Positions 1 through 5,188 of a DNA stretch of 5,188 nt are shown here, piece by piece. Origin of the DNA: Candidatus Aerophobota bacterium. GTDB taxonomy: Bacteria; Aerophobota; Aerophobia; Aerophobales; B3-G15. The notes under the pieces are model-generated. The model was not told the DNA's origin and made no database searches. It saw only the letters and a program-made list of their open reading frames with translations. A program made the translations under genes and the position numbers. Each line of letters opens with the position of its first letter. The first letter of the stretch is position 1. The stretch lies in NCBI GenBank assembly GCA_030607715.1, contig JAUWJM010000120.1, positions 1 to 5,188 on the forward strand, read 5' to 3'.

Positions 1-681
1 ATAATAGACCAGAAAATAAAAAATATGGGGTGAGAGATAGTAGCCAATCAAATTATTGAGCCGGGAATGACCACTTACAGGCCCGAGATAAGAAAAATAA
101 GCGAGGCGAATCCGGAAGGTGTATTTTTGGCTGTGGATTTAGATACTTTGGCAGTTCTTTATCCTCAGATGTACGAAAGGGGCATAGATTATACGGTGGT
201 ATTAGGTTCCGACGCGCACCAGCCAACCACTATTCAAGTGATAGGATCAGAGGCTATTGAAGGCGTATATGCGGAGAAACCAGCGGCTGAAGCTGGAACT
301 GTTTCCTACGGTATCTTTGAGACAAAATATAAGAGATATATGGAAATAGAGGTAAGTGCATTCACTCCTAATGCTTATGATGCCCTAAATATTTGGGCTT
401 TAGCTGTTCAGGCTGCAGGAAAGGTAGATGGTGAGGCAATAGCGCATAAGATTCGGTATGTAGCAAATCCTCCCGGCGTAAAAGTATATAGTTATGCTGA
501 AGGCTTAGCCCATCTTCTCTTAGGACATGATATCAACTACGAGGGAGCATCCGGACCCTGTGATTTTAATAAATTTGGTGATATAATGGGTAATGCTCGG
601 GTATCGCAGGTTCAAAATGGGAAATGGGTGGATTTGGAATTCTACTCCGGTGAAGAAATAACAAAAATCACGGCAGAATAA
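1..681 (+). CDS. ABC transporter solute-binding protein, branched-chain amino acid type; C-terminal part, frameshifted
   Basis: This is the C-terminal part of an extracytoplasmic type-1 periplasmic-binding-fold protein (Leu/Ile/Val-binding or Peripla_BP_6 class) that would capture the solute for the LivHMGF transporter downstream. Numbering from the ATG at 67, recognisable family blocks are NPEGVFLAV (15-23), an AYDALNIWALAVQAAGKVDG stretch (103-122), and INYEGASGP followed by DFNKFGD (156-172), which is typical of the second lobe. The stop is TAA at 679. The ATG at 67 is not a credible start: it lacks a good SD site, and family-like sequence (EIVANQIIEPG) continues upstream in the same frame to 34. 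At 31-33 that frame meets TGA, while frame 3 just upstream reads ENKKYGV. The spliced reading KKYGV-EIVANQ fits the family far better than either frame alone, so a single-base insertion is inferred. The N-terminal lobe and signal peptide lie outside the window. The substrate cannot be told from sequence: amino acids are usual, but amides, urea or aromatic acids are also known for the family. Confidence 0.87.
30..34 (+). other. Apparent +1 frameshift in the solute-binding protein gene
   Basis: Frame 3 (positions 3-32) reads NRPENKKYGV and then diverges into unrelated residues with a stop at 57-59. Frame 1 has TGA at 31-33 and then reads EIVANQIIEPGMTTYRPEI from 34. Skipping one base (A33, or an equivalent base in the gtgagag run) joins the two into KKYGVEIVANQ, the pattern normally seen before the PG..Y.P....I...NP block of this family. 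The exact base cannot be fixed by eye. A simple nonsense change (GGA to TGA in frame 1, giving NMGGEIV) is the alternative, but it leaves a poorer upstream match. Confidence 0.65.
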
Positions 682-688
682 ATGTAAA

Positions 689-729
689 AAAAGGTTGAAG
701 CTCTTGTTATACAAGAGCTTCAACCTTTT
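689..729 (+). terminator. Perfect 19-bp hairpin, intrinsic terminator, probably bidirectional
   Basis: The arms at 689-707 and 711-729 are exact reverse complements around a 3-nt loop (TAT, 708-710). The hairpin begins 7 bp after the binding-protein stop codon. On the + strand the stem ends in four Ts, part of the stem, followed by G, so the U-tract is short. On the - strand the hairpin is followed by seven Ts (the A run at 685/686-692 on the + strand), a stronger terminator signature. Between a binding-protein gene and its permease genes, such a hairpin normally lowers downstream expression or protects the upstream mRNA 3' end, making binding protein more abundant than the membrane complex. 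There is no - strand gene in the window that would need it. Confidence 0.85.
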
Positions 730-757
730 GAAAAATAAAGGAATTTACACATAGAAT
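728..757 (+). promoter_or_regulatory. livH: Candidate sigma-A type promoter for livHMGF
   Basis: TTGAAA (728-733, five of six to the TTGACA consensus) and TAGAAT (752-757, five of six to TATAAT) are separated by 18 bp. The -35 box overlaps the last bases of the terminator stem. Transcription would start near 764, leaving a short leader before the livH SD site at 773-780. This would let the permease genes be transcribed independently of the binding protein. It rests on pattern match alone in an A+T-rich gap. Confidence 0.35.
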
Positions 758-785
758 TGTTTAAGTTGCGAAAAGGAGGTAATAA

Positions 786-1651
786 ATGAGCTTTTCTATA
801 CTATTACAGCATACTGTGTATGGAATTGTTACCGGGAGTATATTGCTTTTAGCCGCTATTGGTTTTTCTATGATATATAATATTAAAGGGTTCCTCAATA
901 TTGCTCATGGTGAGCTACTTACAGTAGGAGCATATCTAACCTATCTATTTAGTGTGATGATGGGTTGGAACTTTATCTATTCCGCTATCATAGCTATTGT
1001 TCTTACAAGTATGATAGGGTTATTAATGGGTAAAACTTTATTTGAACCTATGGAAAGATACGGTCCGGTAGTTCTTCTGTTCACTTCAGTTGGTGCTGCC
1101 TTTGCTATTCATGGAATCACTGAGATGATTGCTGGACCAATCATTAGGTCTTATAAAATGTTACCGAGCAGAGCTATTAGGTTAGTCGGCATTCCATTAG
1201 TAGGCAAAAATGAGCTTTTAATTGTTGCTATTGCAGTGGGTAGCATTTTTTTTCTCCATCTCCTTCTAACCAGAACCAGGTTAGGTAAAGCTTTCCGGGC
1301 TATGTCCAGTAATACTAATTTAGCTATGGTCAGAGGTATTAATACTACTAAAATTACCGCTTTTGTTTGGATATATGCTTCGGCAATGGCTGGATTGGCA
1401 GGAATTCTGTTAGCTATAGTCACCTCTCTTCACCCGGATTTAGGCTGGTCACAGATTTTAATAGTTATGGCTGCAGTAATCTTGGGAGGACTGGGAAGTA
1501 TTTATGGAGTGATGATTGGAGCTATATCGTTAGGGCTTGCTATGATATAGGAGTAATAATTATTCCTTCAGCATATAGGCCAGCAATAGCCTTTGCTATT
1601 ATTATAATCATGCTAATTATAAAACCACGCGGCATTTTTGGAGGTGAATAA
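786..1651 (+). CDS. livH: LivH, branched-chain amino acid type ABC permease (frameshifted near its 3' end)
   Basis: This is an inner-membrane permease of the LivH family that forms the translocation channel with LivM. The start ATG at 786 has an excellent SD site (AAGGAGGT, 773-780) five bases upstream. Family blocks include GSILLLAAIGFSMIYNIKG then NIAHGE (38-43) and GAY; the cytoplasmic coupling loop TRTRLGKAFRAM....AMVRGIN (162-185), which contacts the ATPases; and GGLGSIYG (234-241). Most of the protein is hydrophobic, with about eight membrane segments. The starting frame stops at TAG 1548-1550 after 254 residues. The missing C-terminal helix and the family ending (IPSAYRP...IIKPRGIFGGE) continue in frame 2 to TAA at 1649-1651. 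With one base restored near 1544 the protein is 288 residues, a normal LivH length. As written, the truncated product lacks the last membrane helix and is probably impaired. LivM starts one base after the restored stop, confirming 1651 as the ancestral end. Confidence 0.93.
1542..1547 (+). other. livH: Apparent single-base deletion (-1 frameshift) in livH
   Basis: Frame 3 reads ...SLGLAM then I and TAG (1548-1550). Frame 2 reads DIGVIIIPSAYRPAIAF from 1544. Adding one G after ATG (1542-1544) gives ...SLGLAM-DIGVIIIPSAYRP, which joins the two halves without loss and matches the family. No slippery heptamer of the X-XXY-YYZ kind is present and no obvious stimulatory hairpin follows, so this looks like a mutation or a sequencing/assembly error rather than programmed frameshifting. 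Confidence 0.85.
1640..1646 (+). promoter_or_regulatory. livM: Ribosome binding site that sets the livM start at 1653
   Basis: GGAGGTG lies within the last codons of livH, six bases before ATG 1653. The upstream TTG at 1638 in the same frame would extend the protein by five residues, but it overlaps this SD site and has none of its own. The ATG is therefore preferred. Confidence 0.8.
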
Positions 1652-1652
1652 A

Positions 1653-2606
1653 ATGGGTGGAGATCTACTATCTTTCTTGGTAGGAGTTGTTTCACTTGCA
1701 GGGATTTATGCTATATACACTTTAGGGTTAAATCTGCAATTTGGATATACCGATTTGGGTAATTTAGGATATGTGGCTTATTTTGCAATAGGAGCTTATA
1801 CTTCTATAATTTTAACTGCTTCTCCGCCGGGACCTATGGATGCTTATATGTTTGGGTTTAATCTTCCAATGTGGGTGGGAGTGATTGGTGCAGCCATAAC
1901 TGCAGCTCTGTTTGCTTTTTTAATAGGACTGCCTACTCTTAAAATAGGAGCAGAACATTTTGTAGTGGTAACTTTTGCCTTTGCAGAAATTGTAAGATTG
2001 GTTGCGGAGAATGAAGGCTGGTTGACTAATGGTTCCTTTGGATTTTACGGATTGGACCGACCGTTTAAACAGTTTTTCTCTCCCTATGCTTACGAGTTTT
2101 TCTTTGCTTCTCTCATGGTCGGAGGTTTAATTATAGCTTATCTTATAATGAGAAGAATATGTGATTCTCCTTTTGGCCGAGCACTTAAAGGAATAAGAGA
2201 AAATGAGGTAGCATGTAAAGCTTTAGGTAAAGATGTATTTCGATATAAGCTTAAGTCTTTTATGATAGGAGCTGCTTTTGCTGGAGTGGCAGGTAGCTTA
2301 TATATACGGTATACTACAGTAGCTGTACCCAGCATGTTTGTTCCTTTTGTTACTTTTGTGGCTTGGTGGGCAGTAATGATGGGAGGAAAAGGAAATAACA
2401 AGGGCGCAATTTTGGGTGCATTTATATTTGTATTTGTTGATCAATTTACCCTATTTGTTCAGGCTTCCGCAGCTTATGCTACCAGACTGGCATCACTACG
2501 AATGTTTATCCTGGGAGTGATGCTAATTCTTATACTAAGATTTTTACCCCATGGTGTTATTAAGGAAGCAAAAGTAGTTTACAATTCGAAAATAGGGAGA
2601 ACATAA
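1653..2606 (+). CDS. livM: LivM, branched-chain amino acid type ABC permease
   Basis: This is the second channel subunit, partner of LivH in the membrane; it is 317 residues long, a usual LivM length. Family features in order are a first helix (about 5-25) leading into LGLNLQFGYTDLGNLG (24-39), GAYTS (47-51), the GLPTLKIGAEHFVVVTFAFAEIVR region (92-115), NGSFGFYGL (126-134), and the cytoplasmic coupling loop SPFGRALKGIRENEVACKALGKD (172-194) that docks on the LivG/LivF ATPases. The end of the family domain follows (VAVPSMFVPFVTF and MMGGKGNNKGAILGAF, about 223-257), then a final helix near 282-298 ending in LRFLPHG. The start is ATG 1653, one base after the restored livH stop, with SD GGAGGTG at 1640-1646. 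The reading frame is intact. livG begins 14 bases after the stop. The sequence gives no clue to the substrate beyond the family. Confidence 0.95.
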   Translation: MGGDLLSFLVGVVSLAGIYAIYTLGLNLQFGYTDLGNLGYVAYFAIGAYTSIILTASPPGPMDAYMFGFNLPMWVGVIGAAITAALFAFLIGLPTLKIGAEHFVVVTFAFAEIVRLVAENEGWLTNGSFGFYGLDRPFKQFFSPYAYEFFFASLMVGGLIIAYLIMRRICDSPFGRALKGIRENEVACKALGKDVFRYKLKSFMIGAAFAGVAGSLYIRYTTVAVPSMFVPFVTFVAWWAVMMGGKGNNKGAILGAFIFVFVDQFTLFVQASAAYATRLASLRMFILGVMLILILRFLPHGVIKEAKVVYNSKIGRT

Positions 2607-2620
2607 TATGGAGGGAAGAA

Positions 2621-3379
2621 ATGCTTAAAATAAAAGAAGTATGTAAGAATTTTGGAGGCTTGCGAGCCGTGGATAGATGCTCCCTAACAGTGGAAGAGAA
2701 AAGTATCACAGGTCTTATCGGACCTAATGGAGCAGGAAAGAGTACCCTCTTTAATGTAATCACTGGTTTTTTGAGAAAAGATGGAGGAGAAGTATGGCTG
2801 AAGGGAGAAGAAGTCGGGAATTTTCAGCCCTATGAGATAGCTCTGAAAGGTATGGTAAGAACCTTTCAGACAGCCGCTGGATTCATGCATATGACAGTAA
2901 TGGAAAATATGATGATTGCTCCTCAAGCCCAGGAAGGAGAAAAATTATGGAGAACTTTTTTTCCCAGCAAAAATATTCGGATCCATGAAAAAGAAGCTGA
3001 AGAAAAAGCAGCGGAGATTCTTAATTTCATGGGCCTTTACGAGAAAAGGAACGAATATGTGGAAGATCTATCCAGCACAGAAGTCAAATTGTTGGAAGTT
3101 GGTCATCAAATGATGACCGAGGCAAAAATATTTCTTCTGGATGAGCCTATGTCGGGAATTAATCCGGCCTTTCAGTGGAAAATGGCCAAATATATAAAGG
3201 ATATTCGAGAACGTATGAAGCTCACCTTTTTTATTATAGAACATAATCTGAGTTTTATCCGGGAGGTAGGCGATACTATCTATGTGATGAACAATGGACA
3301 AATACTATCCCATGGAACCTGGGAGGATATAACAAAGGACGAGAGGGTCCTCGAGGCCTATTTAGGAGGTGGGAAATGA
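2621..3379 (+). CDS. livG: LivG, ABC transporter ATP-binding protein (unusual signature motif)
   Basis: This is one of two cytoplasmic ATPases that would drive the LivHM channel; 252 residues, a normal LivG length. Visible motifs are Walker A GPNGAGKST (34-42), Q-loop RTFQ (Q83), Walker B FLLDEP (171-176, with D174 and catalytic E175), D-loop SGIN (178-181) and switch histidine in IIEHN (H208). LivG-type character shows in FGGLRAVD near the N-terminus (11-18) and in IIEHNLSFI. The signature motif, normally LSGGQ or in LivG often LxYGQ, reads LSSTE (150-154): both glycines and the glutamine are replaced, though the following KLLEVG keeps the usual LE(I/V) pattern. The DNA is in one open frame there, so this is not a frameshift artefact. 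The start ATG 2621 has SD GGAGGG (2610-2615). The gene ends at TGA 3377-3379, overlapping the livF ATG by four bases, which suggests coupled translation. Confidence 0.94.
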   Translation: MLKIKEVCKNFGGLRAVDRCSLTVEEKSITGLIGPNGAGKSTLFNVITGFLRKDGGEVWLKGEEVGNFQPYEIALKGMVRTFQTAAGFMHMTVMENMMIAPQAQEGEKLWRTFFPSKNIRIHEKEAEEKAAEILNFMGLYEKRNEYVEDLSSTEVKLLEVGHQMMTEAKIFLLDEPMSGINPAFQWKMAKYIKDIRERMKLTFFIIEHNLSFIREVGDTIYVMNNGQILSHGTWEDITKDERVLEAYLGGGK

Positions 3380-4086
3380 GTTTACTTGAACTTAAAGACA
3401 TTGAGTCAGGCTACGGGAGAACATCTATTCTCTATAATATAAATATTGAAATTAAAGAGGGAGAGATGGTGGCCATAATTGGTCCCAATGGTGCAGGAAA
3501 AACCACTTTACTCAGAACTATTTCCGGGATTTTGAAAGTTAAAAAAGGCCAAATTATCTTCCAGGGAAAGCAACTGGGAGACCTTAAACCTAATGAGGTA
3601 GTCCAAAAGGGGATTGGGTATGTACCTCAGGACAATAATGTATTCCCCAATCTTACTGTTATGGAGAACCTGGAAATGGGGGCTTATCTTCTCTCTGAAT
3701 CTGAATTTGAAGATAAATTAGAGGATATCTGCGCACATTTCCCCATTTTAAAAGAGAGAAAAAAACAGAAGGCAGGGACTTTATCCGGGGGGGAACGTCA
3801 GATGTTAGCCATCGCTAGCTCTCTTCTTCTTACTCCAAAACTTTTAATGGTGGATGAGCCTTGTGGGGGATTGGCTCCCCAGGTCATCGAGGAGGTTTTT
3901 AGTAAAATTCTGGATATTTATAAGATGGGTACGACTATCCTCTGGGTGGTGGAAAGGGATATGGAATCGGTTCTCAATTTGGTATCCAGAAGCTATGTGC
4001 TAGAATCGGGTCAAATTACCTTTGAAGGAACTGGAGAGGAATTACTCGGCAATAAAAAATACCAGGAGGTGATTCTAGGTAAATAG
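3376..4086 (+). CDS. livF: LivF, ABC transporter ATP-binding protein
   Basis: This is the second ATPase subunit, 236 residues, the usual LivF size. Motifs are LivF-type SGYG (11-14) in the A-loop region, Walker A GPNGAGKTT (36-44), Q-loop GYVPQ (81-85), the LivF-typical sequence FPNLTVMENL, a canonical signature LSGGERQ (136-142), Walker B LLMVDEP (156-162, D160/E161) and GGLAPQ after it, which is typical of LivF. The switch position, His in most ABC ATPases and usually Gln in LivF (VEQN), is Arg here: VVERD (R184). SD AGGAGGT (3364-3370) sits in the end of livG and the ATG overlaps the livG stop (ATGA), so the two ATPases are probably translated in equal amounts. TAG at 4084-4086 ends the gene. 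No clear U-tract terminator follows; the next structure is the G+C-rich hairpin at 4111. Confidence 0.95.
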   Translation: MSLLELKDIESGYGRTSILYNINIEIKEGEMVAIIGPNGAGKTTLLRTISGILKVKKGQIIFQGKQLGDLKPNEVVQKGIGYVPQDNNVFPNLTVMENLEMGAYLLSESEFEDKLEDICAHFPILKERKKQKAGTLSGGERQMLAIASSLLLTPKLLMVDEPCGGLAPQVIEEVFSKILDIYKMGTTILWVVERDMESVLNLVSRSYVLESGQITFEGTGEELLGNKKYQEVILGK

Positions 4087-4110
4087 GTACAAAATAGCGA
4101 TCACTGTAGA

Positions 4111-4148
4111 TACCCACGGGCAAGCCCGTGGTATTCTGCCCTTCGGGT
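4111..4148. repeat. G+C-rich palindromic hairpin pair, REP-like or IS200/IS605-end-like
   Basis: CCACGGG (4114-4120) and CCCGTGG (4125-4131) form a perfect 7-bp stem around CAAG. TA on each side (4111-4112 and 4132-4133) can extend the stem across one bulged C. Seven bases after the last stem base is a second short element, CCCTTCGGG (4139-4147). The composition is far more G+C-rich than its surroundings. No T-run follows on either side, so it is not a standard intrinsic terminator, although it may protect the livF mRNA 3' end. The shape (a G+C-rich imperfect palindrome between genes) is like REP elements linked to RAYT transposases and like the subterminal hairpins of IS200/IS605 elements. 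Only one copy is in this window, so repeat status is inferred. Confidence 0.5.
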
Positions 4149-4152
4149 TAAT

Positions 4153-4162
4153 AAAGGAGGTG
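4153..4162 (+). promoter_or_regulatory. Orphan SD-like site without a start codon
   Basis: AAAGGAGGTG is as strong an SD sequence as any in the window, but no ATG or TTG follows at usable distance; the bases there are ACAAGTAGA. The GTG within the site (4160) opens only a seven-codon frame to TAA and is too close to the SD core. This may be a relic left by a rearrangement at the adjacent hairpin or a lost start codon. It could also be chance. Confidence 0.35.
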
Positions 4163-4179
4163 AAAAAACAAGTAGACTA

Positions 4180-4208
4180 TTAACTGAGGTAAAGGAAAAT
4201 TGTAAAAT
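4180..4208 (+). promoter_or_regulatory. Weak candidate promoter for the amidohydrolase gene
   Basis: TTAACT (4180-4185, four of six to TTGACA) and TAAAAT (4203-4208, five of six to TATAAT) are spaced by 17 bp. Transcription would start near 4215, immediately before the SD site AGGAG (4219-4223). This is pattern match only. It would make the amidohydrolase independent of the liv operon, consistent with the 146-bp gap and the intervening hairpin. Confidence 0.28.
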
Positions 4209-4232
4209 ATTTAAAAAAAGGAGAAAAGAAAA

Positions 4233-5188
4233 ATGAAAAATAAGTTAAACCATATAAACCTAGGATTTGTGTGCGTACTTGTTATATGTATACTTTTAGC
4301 AACTAGCCAAATATTACAAGCAGAAGCACAAGCATCACAATGGGATTATCTAATCCCGGATTTGCTTATTACTAATGGAAAAATTATTACCGTGGATGAA
4401 GACTTCTCAATAGCTGAGGCTTTGGCCATCAAGGAAAATAGAATTGTGGCGGTAGGGAAAACTGAAGATATTTTAGGTTTGAAGGGACCAAAGACCAAAA
4501 TTCTAGACCTGCGAGGAAGAACTGTTATTCCCGGGTTAATGGATTCCCATATTCATTTTTTGTTGCTTGGTAGTGACCTACTTTATAAAATCAATCTTGG
4601 CGAGTGTACGAGTGTTGAGCAAATGACCAATTTGGTGAAAGAACAAGTCTCAAAAACGAAACCCGGTGACTGGGTTTTAGGAATTTGCTGGGATTGGATG
4701 AAGATCCAAAAAGAGAAACAAGGCGCGATGGTAAATAGGCTTGAACTGGATGCGGTTTCACCTAATAATCCTGTTTGGTTAAGCTACATAGAGGATGGCT
4801 TTGCCTACAACACGTTGGCCATGAAACTTAATGACTGGGATGAGAGCTGGGAGTACTGGAAAAAAGATCCTGAGTGGACCGATGAGCTCAACTACATTGA
4901 AAGATTCGCCTCTGGACCTCATCAAGGCGAGCCTACGGGAGTTTTCTATGGCCATATACCCTGTGACACAATGCAAAAGGGGTTACCTCCAGAGGCTTCA
5001 TACAGACAACTTCCCCTGGAACAACAAGAACAGTGTATCCTGACGGCTCAGGAGGCAATGCTAGCTTGTGGAGTGGTCTCTGTCATAGAGCCTGGCGGAA
5101 TGATGGATATTACACCTTATCAGCAGGTGTACAATGATGGTAAACTGGACCTACGGGTAATCGTTTATTCTGGTAGCTATGGCTGGGG
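4233..5188 (+). CDS. Exported amidohydrolase, YtcJ/amidohydrolase-3 family (N-terminal part, runs off the window)
   Basis: An open frame of 318 residues continues past the right edge; full YtcJ-type proteins are usually over 500 residues. The start ATG 4233 has AGGAG (4219-4223) nine bases upstream. Residues 1-34 look like a type I signal peptide: basic MKNK, a hydrophobic stretch LGFVCVLVICILLA, then AEA/AQA cleavage-like sites (30-34). No proper lipobox is present. The mature start DLLITNGKIITVDEDF....ALAIKENRIVAVG (43-75) is the family's small beta domain, followed by DLRGRTVIPGLMDSHIHF with the metal-binding HxH at H106/H108. Later family blocks are GICWDW (150-155), LDAVSPNNPVWLS (172-184), GEPTGVFYGHIP and the lPPE/GVVSVIEPG stretch. 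The family hydrolyses C-N bonds (N-acyl, formamide or cyclic amide substrates) with bound metal, and the true substrate is unknown here. The family's usual DGH...N motif reads DGFAYN (188-193). The C-terminal metal ligands lie outside the window, so activity cannot be judged. The sequence also contains no stop codon within the window. Confidence 0.9.
   Translation, partial: MKNKLNHINLGFVCVLVICILLATSQILQAEAQASQWDYLIPDLLITNGKIITVDEDFSIAEALAIKENRIVAVGKTEDILGLKGPKTKILDLRGRTVIPGLMDSHIHFLLLGSDLLYKINLGECTSVEQMTNLVKEQVSKTKPGDWVLGICWDWMKIQKEKQGAMVNRLELDAVSPNNPVWLSYIEDGFAYNTLAMKLNDWDESWEYWKKDPEWTDELNYIERFASGPHQGEPTGVFYGHIPCDTMQKGLPPEASYRQLPLEQQEQCILTAQEAMLACGVVSVIEPGGMMDITPYQQVYNDGKLDLRVIVYSGSYGW

Noticed and set aside
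31..33. TGA in the binding-protein frame as a recoded codon (Gly, Trp or selenocysteine)
   Set aside because: livG ends at a TGA placed exactly in the ATGA overlap with livF at the family-normal length, so TGA acts as stop here. The better upstream match in frame 3 also explains the lesion as an indel.
67..69. ATG 67 as the true start of the binding protein
   Set aside because: No convincing SD site precedes it, and conserved family sequence continues upstream in the same frame. A start here would remove the whole first lobe and signal peptide.
1151..1423. Antisense open frames inside livH, livM and livG
   Set aside because: They lie wholly opposite well-supported genes, show no family resemblance, and lack consistent ribosome binding sites. 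Long antisense frames are expected opposite hydrophobic coding regions.
1530..1550. Programmed -1 frameshifting in livH
   Set aside because: No slippery heptamer or following stem-loop is visible, and LivH is not known to use recoding; the extension is simply the normal C-terminus.
1638..1652. TTG at 1638 as the livM start
   Set aside because: It overlaps the SD site GGAGGTG that correctly serves ATG 1653 and has no SD site of its own.
4111..4148. Hairpin after livF as a CRISPR repeat or a rho-independent terminator
   Set aside because: There is only one copy and no spacer pattern, so it is not CRISPR. No T-run follows the stem on either strand, so it is not a standard terminator.
4779..5043. 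Open frames on either strand within the amidohydrolase region (4779-4976 minus, 4831-5043 plus)
   Set aside because: They are shadows of the amidohydrolase frame, which carries clear family motifs across the same bases and runs off the right edge without a stop.

Overview
The window is a low-GC bacterial segment, roughly 40% G+C by eye, with all genes on the + strand. Purine-rich Shine-Dalgarno (SD) sites of the AGGAGG type and heavy use of AGA/AGG Arg and ATA Ile codons suggest a Firmicutes-like, Atribacterota-like or similar low-GC anaerobe. No rRNA or other phylogenetic marker is present, so this is only an impression. Its main content is a branched-chain amino acid type (LivKHMGF, HAAT family) ABC transporter operon, followed by a separate exported amidohydrolase.

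Layout: positions 1-681 hold the C-terminal part of a periplasmic-type solute-binding protein, already in progress at the left edge and broken by an apparent single-base frameshift near 30-34. A perfect 19-bp hairpin (689-729) follows, with a possible promoter on its downstream edge. Next comes a tight block: livH (786-1651, with a second single-base frameshift near 1544), livM (1653-2606), livG (2621-3379) and livF (3376-4086, overlapping livG by ATGA). The 146-bp gap from 4087 to 4232 holds a strong G+C-rich hairpin resembling a dispersed palindromic repeat, an SD-like site without a start codon, and a weak candidate promoter. From 4233 to the right edge runs the N-terminal part of a secreted YtcJ/amidohydrolase-3 family metal-dependent hydrolase.

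How the genes work together: the binding protein captures a small amphipathic solute outside the membrane and delivers it to the LivH/LivM channel, which the LivG/LivF ATPase pair drives. The hairpin after the binding-protein gene fits the usual arrangement in which the binding protein is made in excess over the membrane parts. The exported amidohydrolase could release a substrate from an N-acyl or amide precursor for such a transporter, but adjacency is the only support for that.

I did not find an undescribed system. The points most worth a second look are the two single-base indels in one transporter operon and the unusual ATPase motifs: LivG has a signature motif that has lost its glycines, and LivF has Arg at the switch position. 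Both changes fall on the same composite ATP site.
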